Assembly (NCBI GenBank): GCA_963706555.1
Contig: OY970164.1
Coordinates: 1,302,001-1,366,000, forward strand
DNA from: Bog-473 sp963706555
GTDB lineage: Bacteria > Actinomycetota > Acidimicrobiia > Acidimicrobiales > RAAP-2
DNA: 64,000 bases
Reading direction: 5' to 3'
Shown here: in pieces, positions 1 to 8,789 of the stretch
How positions within the stretch are numbered: position 1 is the first letter of the stretch
Layout of the letters: the number at the start of each line of letters is the position of its first letter
The notes under the pieces: model-generated
What the model saw: the letters and a program-made list of their open reading frames with translations, nothing else
The model's database searches: none
Told to the model about the DNA's origin: nothing
Program-made: the position numbers and the translations under genes

Positions 1-2
1 TA

Positions 3-545
3 CCCCCCGTCGTCGACGAGCGCGCTTGCCTCTTGGCCTACCTCGCCCAACAACGCGACGGCATCCGTTACGCCACCCACGGCCTGAGCGACGAGCAGGC
101 CATGGCCCGACCCAGTGCGAGCGAGCTCACGCTGGGAGGGTTGGTCAAGCACGCCGCCCTGGTCGAGCAGACCTGGATCGGTTTCATCCAGGACGGCGAC
201 ACATCGGTCTTCATGCCCGAAGAGGACTGGGGCGACGGGTTCCGTCTGGTGTCGGGGGAGACGCTGGCGGACGTCCTGCGGTTCTCGGCGGATGTGGCTG
301 AGCACACCGAGAAGACCATCAACGCACTGGCTGATCTCGGAGCCCCGCTGACGGCCACCGCCGAGGGGGTCCCGTGGATTCCGGCCGGCCTGGTGTGGTC
401 GCCGCGGTGGGTGCTGCTGCACCTGATCGAGGAGACATCTCGCCACGCGGGCCACGCCGACATCGTGCGCGAGTCGCTGGACGGGGCCACCTGCTGGACA
501 CTGATGGCAGCGGCCGAAGGCTGGCCCGAGCTGCCGTGGGAGTAG
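3..545 (+). CDS. DinB-like protein, 5' end outside window
   Basis: The frame is open from the first bases of the window, so the true start lies upstream. The visible N-terminus already reads like the family (DERACLLAYLAQQRDGIR, then GLSDEQAM). It has the helical DinB / mycothiol-dependent maleylpyruvate isomerase N-terminal pattern: an early SELTLGGLVKHAALVEQ helix, and HLIEETSRHAGHADIVRE near the C-terminus, whose histidines would bind a metal. Such proteins are cytoplasmic metal-binding four-helix bundles, often linked to thiol transfer or of unknown substrate. A TTG at 33 is possible as a start but would cut into the first helix. Family assignment is fairly sure, substrate unknown. Confidence 0.75.
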   Translation, partial: PPVVDERACLLAYLAQQRDGIRYATHGLSDEQAMARPSASELTLGGLVKHAALVEQTWIGFIQDGDTSVFMPEEDWGDGFRLVSGETLADVLRFSADVAEHTEKTINALADLGAPLTATAEGVPWIPAGLVWSPRWVLLHLIEETSRHAGHADIVRESLDGATCWTLMAAAEGWPELPWE

Positions 546-665
546 GCGGCCGACCGGCCCGGGTCGGCGTCGGGCCCGGGGTCGGCGTCAGGGCCGGGTC
601 GGGGTGCGTAGGTCGCGGATCACGCCGTGACGGAATAGCCACTACCGGGCGGTGTTGGACCACGT

Positions 666-1394
666 ATGCAGATTGACGTCTGGTCGGACTTCGCGTGTCC
701 CTGGTGTGTCCTCGGACTGCGCCGCCTGCACGTGGCACTGGAGCAGTTCGCACATGGTGACGACGTCACCGTGGTGCACCGTTCGTTCGAGTTGGACCCG
801 CATGCACCCGCTCACCGTCAGCAGTCGATGACCGAGAGGCTCGCGGCCAAGTACGGCATGAGTTCCGAGCAGGTACAGGCCGGTCACGAGCGCATGAGCG
901 CATTAGGGCGTGACGTCGGTCTGGAGTTCAACTTCGATCGGATCCAGATGGGCAACACGTTCGATGCCCATCGTCTGGCGAGCGCCGCACGCGGGACGCC
1001 GATCGAAGGCGCCTTGGTGACGGGGCTGTTCGCCGCCTATTTCACCGACGGCCAGCTGCTCTCTGACCATGAAGTTCTCGTGCGCGTGGCCACCGCTGCG
1101 GGCATGGACCCCGACGCCGCGAGGCGCACGGTGGAGAGCGACGCCCGGGCGAGCGAGGTGCGGGCAGATGAGGAGTTGGCGCACAACCTGGGGATCACCG
1201 GCGTGCCACATTTCGTGATCAACGGGAAATGGGCGATTCCCGGGGCCCAGGAAGTGGACACCATGCTGCTCGCCCTCGACCGGGCTTGGGAGCGCACCGA
1301 GCGACTAGAGGCCGAGCGACTGGAGGCCGAGCGTCGAGAGGTCGAGCGTGGAGAAGCCGGGGGTGTGGAGCAGACGCCGGCTTCAGCGAGTTAG
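666..1394 (+). CDS. DsbA-family oxidoreductase (FrnE-like)
   Basis: A 242-residue thioredoxin-fold protein. The CPWC active site is at residues 11-14, right after the first strand (QIDVWSDFACPWC), which is typical of the FrnE / 2-hydroxychromene isomerase-like branch of DsbA. The cis-proline loop is in TGVPHFVING near residue 180. There is no signal peptide, so it should act in the cytoplasm as a thiol-disulfide oxidoreductase. The last about 30 residues are an odd charged extension built from repeats (RLEAERLEAERREVERGEAGG) absent from the family core, probably from a slipped 15-18 bp repeat. It starts at ATG 666 and has no clear operon partner. Confidence 0.85.
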   Translation: MQIDVWSDFACPWCVLGLRRLHVALEQFAHGDDVTVVHRSFELDPHAPAHRQQSMTERLAAKYGMSSEQVQAGHERMSALGRDVGLEFNFDRIQMGNTFDAHRLASAARGTPIEGALVTGLFAAYFTDGQLLSDHEVLVRVATAAGMDPDAARRTVESDARASEVRADEELAHNLGITGVPHFVINGKWAIPGAQEVDTMLLALDRAWERTERLEAERLEAERREVERGEAGGVEQTPASAS

Positions 1395-1406
1395 CCGAGC
1401 GCCGGC

Positions 1407-2771
1407 TCAGGCCATCGTGTCGAGGATCTCGCGGATCATCTCGACGGTGGTGTTGGGATGGAGGAAGGCGAAGCGGGCCACGGTCTCGCCCTCCCACGTC
1501 GTGGGCGTCACGAACCCGATCTGGTCCGTGAGCAGTTGAGAGGACCACGCGTCGTACTCGGCTTTACGCCAGCCCGTCCTTCGGAAGAGGACGATCGACA
1601 ACTCGGGGTGTCGCACGAGCTCGGTGTAGGGCGTCTCCTCGATCATCCCCGCGCCCCGGCGGGCGATTGAGAGTGCCGATTCCACGGCCTCGCTGTAGGC
1701 ATCGAGTCCGTACACGGCCATAGAGAACCAGATCGGCAGGCCGCGGGCGCGCCTGGTGAGGTGGTACGCGTAGTCACTCGGGTTCCACTCCTCGGGATTG
1801 CCGCTGTGGAGGACGTCGAGGTACGAGGCATCCTGGGTATGGACCGCCTTGGCCAGATTGGGCTGGCGGTACAGCAGAGCGGCGCAGTCGAACGGTGCGA
1901 ACAGCCACTTGTGCGGGTCGACGATGAACGAGTCGGCTCTTTCGAAGCCGGCGAACTTGTGCCGGCTCGAGGGCGCGAACAGGGCAGCGCCGCCGTAGGC
2001 CCCGTCGATGTGGAACCACAAGTTGCGTTCCGTCGCCACCTCGGCCACTCCCGAGAGATCGTCGATGATGCCCGCATTGGTCGTCCCCGCCGTGGCGACA
2101 ACGCCGACCACATCGTCGGACCGCGGATGGTGGGCCAACACATCGCGTAGAGCAGCGCCGGTCAGGCGGTGGTCGTCGGTGGGGATGACCAGTGCCTCGA
2201 CGCCGATGACGTGAAGCGCCTTCCCGACCGACGAGTGGGCTTCGTCGCTGATCGCGATGAGCGGACGGGAGGGCCCAGGCCCGCCGCGCCGGTAGCCGGC
2301 GGTATCACGGGCCACCACGAGTGCGGAGAGATTGCCCGCCGACCCTCCGGCCACGAAGCATCCTCCCGCTTCGGGGGGTAGGCCTGCTGTGCGTGCGATG
2401 ACCTCGAGCGCCTGATTCTCGGCGACCACGACACCGGCTGCTTCGAGCCACGAGGTTCCGTGCAGAGAGGAGCACGAGACGAACATGTCAAAAAGCAGTG
2501 CGGCCTTGGTCGGTGCGGCGGGGATGAAGGAGAGGAACCGCGGGCTGTCGCAGGACACGACGGCCGTTGCCAGCTCGTCAACGAAGAGCCGCAAGACATC
2601 TGCTGCGTCGTTGCCTTCGGGGCACATCAGCCCGGCCAGGACGGAGCCGAGTCCCGGGGCCTGGCCCCCGAAGTCGAGTGGCACCGGATTGAGGGCCAAT
2701 CGCTCCTTGCAGTAGGCCATCACGAGGTCGGTCATGCCCTCGTCGTAGTCGAACATGGCCTGCGGGGTCAT
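1407..2771 (-). CDS. PLP-dependent group II decarboxylase / aromatic-amino-acid decarboxylase family
   Basis: A 454-residue pyridoxal-phosphate enzyme. GGSAGNLSAL near residue 142 is the phosphate-binding loop region, HIDGAYGG carries the Asp that contacts the pyridine nitrogen (about residue 256), and VDPHKWLF carries the Schiff-base Lys (about residue 288). This order matches group II amino-acid decarboxylases (aromatic-L-amino-acid, tyrosine, glutamate types). The substrate cannot be read from sequence. I chose ATG 2771 because AAGGAG sits at good spacing in front of it. It begins 4 nt after the larC stop, so it is probably translationally coupled to larB-larC, although no functional link is known. 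Confidence 0.85.
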   Translation of the reverse strand: MTPQAMFDYDEGMTDLVMAYCKERLALNPVPLDFGGQAPGLGSVLAGLMCPEGNDAADVLRLFVDELATAVVSCDSPRFLSFIPAAPTKAALLFDMFVSCSSLHGTSWLEAAGVVVAENQALEVIARTAGLPPEAGGCFVAGGSAGNLSALVVARDTAGYRRGGPGPSRPLIAISDEAHSSVGKALHVIGVEALVIPTDDHRLTGAALRDVLAHHPRSDDVVGVVATAGTTNAGIIDDLSGVAEVATERNLWFHIDGAYGGAALFAPSSRHKFAGFERADSFIVDPHKWLFAPFDCAALLYRQPNLAKAVHTQDASYLDVLHSGNPEEWNPSDYAYHLTRRARGLPIWFSMAVYGLDAYSEAVESALSIARRGAGMIEETPYTELVRHPELSIVLFRRTGWRKAEYDAWSSQLLTDQIGFVTPTTWEGETVARFAFLHPNTTVEMIREILDTMA

Positions 2772-2775
2772 GGAG

Positions 2776-4023
2776 CTACTCCTTCTCGACAATCGGCCCT
2801 TGGTGCTGATCGCCGTGCGTGCGCCGCCACTCCGCTTCGGCCCGCGAGGCCACGTCGCGCACCGGGGCACCGGTTGTCGACGCGATCACCGCCACATCGT
2901 CGAATTCGGGCTTGGCCCGCCCGGGGCCGACCTTCATCCGGACGATCATGCCGTCGACGGACACCTCGTCAAAAGTGCGCTCGGCGGGCCAACGCTCGGC
3001 GGTCGTGGCCCGCACGCCGAAGGTGCCGGTCGTGGTCTGCATGACGCGGCGCAAGCGGTCGACGTGCGCGCCGTCGGTCAGCACGTGCAAGACGTGGCCC
3101 GGTCGTCCCTTCTTCATGATGACCGAGCTGACCCACGCGTCGAACGCGCCGGCCTCAAGGGCTGCGGACACGGCATACCCCAGTTGCTCGCCGGTGACAT
3201 CGTCGAGGTTCGTCTCGAGGACCACTGCCGGTTGTCCGGCACCGATCGTCGGCCGTTCAGCCCGCTGCCCGATGATGACCTGGGTGCAGTTGGGCAGATC
3301 TTCGATCTCGTTCTTCCCGGCGCCGAATCCGCTGCCGCTGAGCACCATGGTCGGCATGGGGCCGAACGATGTGGACAATGCGGCGAGGAGCGCGGCGCCG
3401 GTCGGGGTGGTGAGCTCCACCGTTGTGGCGCGTCCATAGGTCGGTACGCCCTCGAGGAGGCGCACCGCCGCAGGCGACGGGTTCGGGAGGGGGCCGTGCG
3501 CCGACCTCACCATCCCGGTCCCGGTGGCGACGGGCGACGCCGTGATCTCGTCGACGTCGAGCACCTCGAGCGCGGCGACGGTGCCGACGATGTCGATGAT
3601 GGCGTCATGCCCACCCACCTCATGGAAGTGCACCCGGTCGACAGGCACCCGGTGCAACGCCGATTCCACGTCCGCCAGGCGGCGGAAGACTGCGAGCGCC
3701 CGCTCGGTCACGCGCTGCGGCAACGTCGCCTCGGTGATCAGGTGCGCGATGTGCGCGTGCGTGCGCACGGTGCCGTCGTCGTTGCCGTGCACGAGTGCCC
3801 GCGTGCAGGCGAGCCCGCCCCGGAGCGACTCCTCCGTCCGGAGCTCCCATCCGGGCACGGACAGACGGTCGAGGAGCTGACGGATCTCCTTGAGATCCGC
3901 TCCGGCATCGATCAGCGAACCCAACGCCATGTCACCGGCAATCCCGGCAAAGCAATGGAACCAGGCGACCGTCCGGGTCGACGGCGCCACGGGGCCTGCG
4001 CTCACCGGAGGATCCGTGCTCAC
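2776..4023 (-). CDS. larC: LarC, nickel-pincer cofactor nickel insertion protein
   Basis: A 415-residue DUF111/LarC protein. It opens with FHCFAGIAGDMALG and has HFHEVGGHDAIIDIVG near residue 120, both hallmark LarC motifs, followed by the SGSGFGAGKNEIEDLPN region. LarC inserts nickel into the pyridinium bis-thiocarboxylate cofactor in a CTP-dependent reaction (established for the family). The GTG at 4023 overlaps the larB stop as GTGA, which decides the start; a second in-frame GTG at 4005 lies in a duplicated 18-bp unit. Neither LarE (sulfur transfer) nor the lactate racemase LarA is in this window, so the pathway must be completed elsewhere or serve another Lar-type enzyme. Confidence 0.9.
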   Translation of the reverse strand: MSTDPPVSAGPVAPSTRTVAWFHCFAGIAGDMALGSLIDAGADLKEIRQLLDRLSVPGWELRTEESLRGGLACTRALVHGNDDGTVRTHAHIAHLITEATLPQRVTERALAVFRRLADVESALHRVPVDRVHFHEVGGHDAIIDIVGTVAALEVLDVDEITASPVATGTGMVRSAHGPLPNPSPAAVRLLEGVPTYGRATTVELTTPTGAALLAALSTSFGPMPTMVLSGSGFGAGKNEIEDLPNCTQVIIGQRAERPTIGAGQPAVVLETNLDDVTGEQLGYAVSAALEAGAFDAWVSSVIMKKGRPGHVLHVLTDGAHVDRLRRVMQTTTGTFGVRATTAERWPAERTFDEVSVDGMIVRMKVGPGRAKPEFDDVAVIASTTGAPVRDVASRAEAEWRRTHGDQHQGPIVEKE

Positions 4024-4036
4024 CGGAGGATCCGTG
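4001..4036. repeat. Perfect 18-bp tandem duplication at the larB/larC junction
   Basis: The unit CTCACCGGAGGATCCGTG occurs twice head to tail. It lies exactly over the larB stop and the larC start, so it duplicates the GTG start context of larC in frame (codons for STDPPV). The copy choice changes LarC by 6 residues without harming either protein. Confidence 0.9.
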
Positions 4037-4781
4037 CGACTGCGCAGGCCGCGCCGTAGCCATTGTCGATGCCGACCACGGTGACACCCGATGCACAGGC
4101 GGCGAGCATCGCGAGAAGCGCCGTCATCCCCTCGAAGGCGGCGCCGTAGCCGGTGCTGGTGGGCACGGCCACGACCGGTGCAGGCGTGAGACCGCCCACC
4201 ACACTGGCGAGCGCACCTTCCATGCCGGCGATGACCACCACCACGTCGGCCATCGCCAGCCCGTCGACCTCGGCCAGCAACCGGTGGAGCCCCGCCACGC
4301 CGCAGTCCACCAGCAGGTTCGGCGCGAACCCGAGGGCTCGCTGCACGGCCATGCATTCCTGCGCGATGGGCAGGTCTGCGGTGCCGGCCGTGATGACCAC
4401 CACGTGGCCCTGCCGCAGGGGGGCGGGCCGGAAGCTCATGGTGCGCAACACTCCGGTCTCGGTGACCTCGCCTGGGCCGTAGCCGAGAGCCTCGGTGTGG
4501 GCGGAAACGGCCTTGACCTGGTCCTCGGTGGCCCGGGTCAGAAGTACCGGGCCGGTGCTGGCGCCGAGAAGCTCCCCGACGATGGCGGCGCAGTGCTCGG
4601 GCGCCTTGCCCGGACCGTAGACGGCCTCGGGCATCCCTTGGCGCAGATCACGGTGGTGATCGATGCGGGCGAATCCCAGATCGGCGTAGGGCAGACGACG
4701 CAGCTCGCGCACGGCGTCGTCGGGCGTGCACTCGCCCGAGACCACCCGATCGATGAGGGCGCGGAGTGAGGAAGGGTCCAT
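4020..4781 (-). CDS. larB: LarB, nickel-pincer cofactor biosynthesis carboxylase
   Basis: A 253-residue protein. The C-terminal half is PurE-like (HVVVITAGTADLPIAQECM, NLLVDCGVAGLHRLL, VVIAGMEGALASVVGGL, VPTSTGYGAAFEGMTALLAML). LarB carboxylates and hydrolyses nicotinic acid adenine dinucleotide to give the dicarboxylated mononucleotide precursor of the Lar cofactor. The start at ATG 4781 fits the usual N-terminus (MDPSSLRALIDRVVSGECTPDDAVRELRRL). The gene heads a larB-larC-decarboxylase operon transcribed leftward, divergent from the phosphatase gene. Confidence 0.9.
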   Translation of the reverse strand: MDPSSLRALIDRVVSGECTPDDAVRELRRLPYADLGFARIDHHRDLRQGMPEAVYGPGKAPEHCAAIVGELLGASTGPVLLTRATEDQVKAVSAHTEALGYGPGEVTETGVLRTMSFRPAPLRQGHVVVITAGTADLPIAQECMAVQRALGFAPNLLVDCGVAGLHRLLAEVDGLAMADVVVVIAGMEGALASVVGGLTPAPVVAVPTSTGYGAAFEGMTALLAMLAACASGVTVVGIDNGYGAACAVARILR

Positions 4782-4990
4782 AGGTCTCACTATCCTGCCC
4801 GGGGTCCGGACCCTCCTGCGACCACGGAGATCGCGTTCGGGCCGGCGGCCGCTCGACGACGGACCCCGTGGGGTCCCGTGGACTGCCGCCCGGTCCTGTC
4901 GCGGCGTGCCCGGGAGTGGACGCGAAGAGATAGTCCGCTGTTCGGTCCTCGTTCGCGCCCGGTTCATGACCTTTCGTTACCTTGCAGCGC

Positions 4991-7189
4991 ATGCCCCCCG
5001 AAGGTGAAGGAAATGGTCGTGGTGCGGCGGCCGGGTCAGTGCCACGACCCGGTTTGTCGCGCCGCCAATTCATGCAGGTTGCGTCCGTCGCCGGGTTCGC
5101 GGCCGTGGCACTCGACCTCGGCCTGCGCGACAGCTATGCCTTCGGCGCCGGGCCGAGTGGCACCAGCTCGCTCGGCTCGGGGACGGTACCCGAGCAGATC
5201 CACCTCACCTGGGGGGCCGATCCCTCCAGTGCGGTGACCGTGTCGTGGGCCTCCCCCGGGGCCCAGACCACGCCGCAGGTCACGCTGGCGCCGCCGGTCG
5301 GCGGCCAGAGCGTGTTCAGCGCTATGCCGCTCTCGTATACCGACGGTCTCAGTGGTGAGGTCGTCCACTGCTACCACGTCCCGCTCACCGGTCTGGCCCC
5401 GAACACCGCCTACAGCTACACGGTCGCGGACGCTGCAACACCCGGCGTGAAGTTCACGAGCTCGTTCACCACGATGGACACCGGGCGCTTCGCGTTCGCC
5501 TTCACGAGCTTCGGCGACCTCGGCACACCGGGGACGGGTGCGATGTACACCCTCGCTGACGGCTCCACCGTCCAATCGAGCGTCTACAGCGAGTCCCAGT
5601 GGAACGCGTTCACCGCGGTCAGCGAAGTCGAGGTGCTGGCCCCGAAGTTCCATCTGATCAATGGTGACCTCTGCTACGCGGACAAGGCGACGATCTCGGC
5701 CACCGGCGCGACCACGTCGGGGTCTTCGGGCGTTCAGACCGCCCCCGAGGTGTGGCGGGACTTCGGTCTCAACACCCAACGGTCCGCGGCCAATCGGCCC
5801 TGGATGCCCTGTATCGGGAACCACGAGGCGGAGCTCGACAACGGGCCCAACGGCTACAACTCGTACACCACGCGTTACATGCTGCCCAGCAACGGCACGC
5901 CCTTCCGCGGGAGCTTCTACTCGTTCCAGGTCGGTTCGGTCCTCTTCATCAGCCTCGACGCCAACGACGTGTGCTACCAGGGCGGCGGCGCCTACAACGT
6001 GGGTTTGACCGCGACCACGGACGCGGCGTCCAACCCGATTGCGGCATCCAGCCACGTCTACAACCAGTTCTACACAGGAGGCTTCACTCAGAATTTGGAC
6101 GGCACGCTCTCTCCGGGCGGTGTCACGCCGAACGCGCAGACGCAATGGCTCCAGAACACCCTGGCAGCAGCGCGCGCCGGGACGACTGTGGACTGGATCA
6201 TCGTCCAGATGCATCAGTGTGCCCTGTCGTCGACGACCGACAACGGGTGTGACGGCGGCATCCGTCAGGCCTGGGTGCCCCTGTTCGACCAGTACGAGGT
6301 CGACCTCGTGCTCAACGGCCACGACCACGACTACGAGCGCTCGTTCCCGGTGCGGGGATTCGCACCGGCTCCGTACCCCGGCACGTCGACCTGGAAGGGA
6401 TCGGCCAACTCCGCCTGGCCCAGCAATTTCGTCTACAGCACCGGCGGCCCGACTCAGGTGACGCCGAACAACGGGGCGGTCCTCAACACCTTCACTCCGG
6501 TGGTGGTGCCGGGCGAGGGCACGGGGTCGCAGGCGAACCCCTTCGACACCACGCGCGGCACCGTCTACATGGTCCTCGGCGGGGGCGGGACCAACAAGCG
6601 TGACAATGTCTTCAACTCCGGGACGGCGAACGTCACGACGTTCACCCAGATCCGCGTCGGCGCTGCCTTCGACACCATCGCGGCAGGGACCAAGCCGATT
6701 CCCGATGCCAGCGAGCCCTGCGCCTGGTCGGCCGCCAAGGACACAGCGGATGCCTACGGCATCGCCTTGTTCAACGTCGACCCTGGGACCCCGGGTGGCG
6801 CCACGACGATCAAGATCACCTACTCCCACGCGCCGACCCAGACGAGTGGTTCGCCCGCCTACACCGTGTTCGACACCTTTTATCTGTCCCGACCGCGCAG
6901 CGACAACCCGCCGGCGGCGACGCCTGAGTTCCCGCTCCCTGCCTACGCGGTCGGGGGAGCGGTGGCTCTGGGCGGTGGCGCGCTGCTCGTGCAGCAGCAT
7001 CGCCAGGTGAAGAAGGCGTCAGAGCAGGTCGAATTGGTCCCGAATCTCGGGAGCAGCGGGGAACTGACCGAACCCAGGGCGCCAGAACGCGTCGACCCTG
7101 CGGCGCCGGAATATCCCCGTCGGCCCGGCGGGGCCGGAATATCCCCGTCGGCCCGGCGGGGGCGGAATATCTCAGTATCCTGCCCGGGA
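4991..7189 (+). CDS. Tat-exported, membrane-anchored purple acid phosphatase (no stop codon of its own)
   Basis: The N-terminus carries a twin-arginine signal (LSRRQFMQ, Arg at about 24-25, then a hydrophobic stretch). A fibronectin-like PAP domain follows (PEQIHLTWG ... GLAPNTAYSYTV). The metallophosphatase domain holds the metal motifs in order: SFGDLG, INGDLCYAD, CIGNHE, VQMHQC and LNGHDHDYERS. The C-terminus has PEFPLPAY, a membrane segment (about residues 651-668) and a basic tail (QQHRQVKK). The catalytic domain should therefore lie outside the cell. The frame has no stop after the tail and runs into prephenate dehydratase. I end the feature at the codon before the likely pheA start. 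ATG 4991 is preceded by a TTACCT -10-like box, so the start may be leaderless. Confidence 0.8.
7108..7171. repeat. 28-bp tandem repeats between phosphatase and pheA
   Basis: GGAATATCCCCGTCGG begins copies at 7108 and 7136. A third, partial copy (GGAATATC) begins at 7164, so the period is 28 bp. Because 28 is not a multiple of 3, each gain or loss of a copy shifts the reading frame across the phosphatase-pheA boundary. All three copies happen to be open in the current frame. Confidence 0.9.
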
Positions 7190-7192
7190 GTG
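7176..7192 (+). promoter_or_regulatory. Candidate -10 box and leaderless GTG start of pheA
   Basis: TATCCT at 7176-7181 is followed 8 nt later by the in-frame GTG at 7190. That is the spacing expected if transcription starts at the start codon. No Shine-Dalgarno sequence lies at usable distance (GGGAG abuts the GTG). The 13-mer TATCCTGCCCGGG also occurs at 4791, in the larB-phosphatase intergenic region. Confidence 0.45.
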
Positions 7193-8122
7193 AAACACCC
7201 TCCGACCACGGTCGCCTACTTCGGCCCGGCAGCGACCTTCACCCAGGAGGCGTTGCTCACCCAGGCTGACCTGGCCGAGGCCGACCTCCGCCCCTTCCCG
7301 TCCATCGCGACAGTCCTCGACGAGGTGGCCGAAGGGAAGTCGGACCTCGGCTTCGTCCCGATCGAGAACGCCATCGAGGGCACGGTGAGTGCCACCATCG
7401 ACGGCCTGATCTTCGACGTGGACCTCTATATAGAACGCGAGGTCGTGATGGACATCCATCTCCACCTCATGGCCAGGCCGGGAGTGCGCCTCGACCAGAT
7501 CAAGCACGTGTCGTCCTACCCCCACGCCTTGGCCCAGTGTCAGAAGTTTCTCGCCCAGGAGGTCCCGGCTGCCGACCATGTGGCCGCGAACTCAACCGCC
7601 GATGCCGCCCGGCTTCTGGGCGAGTCCGATGCCGATGATGCAGCTGCCATTGCCCCGCGCCTGGCGGCCGAGCGCTACGGACTGGCCATCCTGGCCGAGG
7701 ACGTCGAGGACCACCCCGAGAACCAGACCCGGTTCGTCGCGGTGGCCCGCGGGCGCGTGCGGGAGCCCTCGGGTCATGACAAGACGAGCATCGTGTGCTT
7801 TCAACAGGCTGACCACCCTGGGAGCCTGCACGGCATCCTCGGGCAGTTCGCAGCGCGGAACATCAACCTCACCAAGCTCGAGTCGAGACCGACCAAGCAG
7901 GGTCTGGGTGACTATTGCTTCGTGATCGATCTGAGCGGGCACGTGGGCGACGAGGTGATCGCCGACTGCCTGCGTGATCTCCACACGAGTTTGGCCGGCG
8001 TGAAGTTCCTCGGCTCCTACCCGGCGGCAGGCACGCAGGGGGACCACAAGCGACGCGAGGCCGGTGCGGCCTGGCAGGCGGCTGACGAATGGATCGCCGG
8101 GCTGCGAGGGTCGATCGAATGA
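7190..8122 (+). CDS. pheA: Prephenate dehydratase
   Basis: A 310-residue enzyme converting prephenate to phenylpyruvate in phenylalanine synthesis. The PDT domain starts with TVAYFGPAATFTQEAL and contains GFVPIENAIEGTV and the catalytic TRF motif (ENQTRFVAVARG). The ACT regulatory domain follows with DHPGSLHGIL and KLESRPTKQGLGDYCF, the GALV-like and ESRP motifs that bind phenylalanine for feedback inhibition. From GTG 7190 the length is normal for a stand-alone enzyme. The same frame is open upstream into the phosphatase. I treat pheA as an independent cytoplasmic protein, but a real fusion is topologically possible because the phosphatase ends in a membrane segment followed by a basic cytoplasmic tail. 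Confidence 0.9.
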   Translation: MKHPPTTVAYFGPAATFTQEALLTQADLAEADLRPFPSIATVLDEVAEGKSDLGFVPIENAIEGTVSATIDGLIFDVDLYIEREVVMDIHLHLMARPGVRLDQIKHVSSYPHALAQCQKFLAQEVPAADHVAANSTADAARLLGESDADDAAAIAPRLAAERYGLAILAEDVEDHPENQTRFVAVARGRVREPSGHDKTSIVCFQQADHPGSLHGILGQFAARNINLTKLESRPTKQGLGDYCFVIDLSGHVGDEVIADCLRDLHTSLAGVKFLGSYPAAGTQGDHKRREAGAAWQAADEWIAGLRGSIE

Positions 8123-8174
8123 GCGCGATCACGCCGCCGGGCACCCGAGCAGGCCTCGCCAGTACGCGGTTCTG

Positions 8175-8555
8175 ATGGGCGTCATCGGCATGGCCAACCT
8201 GGCCGTCAAGGTGACCGATCTGGAGGCGGCATGCGCGTGGTACGCCGCCGCGGGGGCCACGGTCACCGAACCCGTGGCATGGGAAAACGGGAGGCGTGCC
8301 GACGTGACACTGGGGTGGCTGCACCTCACGTTGTTCACGAAGGCGATCTACGAGGATGCCTGTCAGTTGCCCGACGAGGGCTTCTTGCATCCCGCACTCT
8401 TCGTCGACGATCTGGATGAGGAGCTGTCCAAGCACGAGGTCCTGTGGGGCCCGCGCATTGTTTCGGGTTCCTTCGGTGTCCGGCGCATCGCCTTCGTCGA
8501 GGCGCCGGGTGGCATCAGGCTCGAGTTCATGGAGCAACTCGAAGACCCGAGCTGA
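8175..8555 (+). CDS. VOC/glyoxalase-superfamily protein
   Basis: A 126-residue single vicinal-oxygen-chelate domain: GMANLAVKVTDLEAACAWYAAAGATVTEP at the N-terminus, LHPALFVDDLDEELSKH in the second module, and FVEAPGGIRLEFMEQ at the C-terminus. The last segment supplies the usual metal-binding Glu. Such domains serve as lyases, dioxygenases or resistance proteins. The reaction here is unknown. It lies 52 nt after pheA on the same strand. ATG 8175 was chosen because the domain starts there. Confidence 0.8.
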   Translation: MGVIGMANLAVKVTDLEAACAWYAAAGATVTEPVAWENGRRADVTLGWLHLTLFTKAIYEDACQLPDEGFLHPALFVDDLDEELSKHEVLWGPRIVSGSFGVRRIAFVEAPGGIRLEFMEQLEDPS

Positions 8556-8743
8556 CGTCGCGCCGTGCGCTCGCATGTTGCGCGTGCGGCGGATCGAGCA
8601 TCTCTATCTCGCTGACGGACGAAGATCTCCTTCCCTTTTCGGCGCGTCGCGACGTGCAACTTGGGGTGATCATCCCGCACCGCTATGTCACGTTGCCCCA
8701 GGGTTGCGAGCAGGGTGGGGCCTCGCCGATGACTGTATTTGCC
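8556..8743. other. Intergenic stretch before the first riboswitch
   Basis: I see no convincing gene here. An open frame through 8780 on the plus strand has no recognisable domain and no start signal. Confidence 0.4.
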
Positions 8744-8772
8744 TTGACTTACCTGGGCAATGAGTCCAGTGT
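8744..8772 (+). promoter_or_regulatory. Putative promoter of the orphan c-di-GMP riboswitch
   Basis: TTGACT at 8744-8749 and a weak CAGTGT at 8767-8772 are 17 bp apart. The second riboswitch at 32.3 kb has the same TTGACTT -35 element, and both share a CGACCTG...CAGT segment between promoter and aptamer. This suggests the two regulatory units are duplicates. Confidence 0.5.
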
Positions 8773-8789
8773 GCCGACCTGAAAGCAGT

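Noticed and set aside
2755..4059. A 434-codon plus-strand frame opposite larC
   Set aside because: Same reason; larC motifs are intact on the minus strand.
5036..7000. A 654-codon open frame on the minus strand opposite the phosphatase
   Set aside because: Arg/Gly/Val-rich shadow translation typical of high-GC coding DNA; it contains no domain and lies opposite a clearly conserved gene.
7190..7192. GGGAG as Shine-Dalgarno of pheA
   Set aside because: It abuts the GTG, too close to function; a leaderless start with TATCCT is a better explanation.
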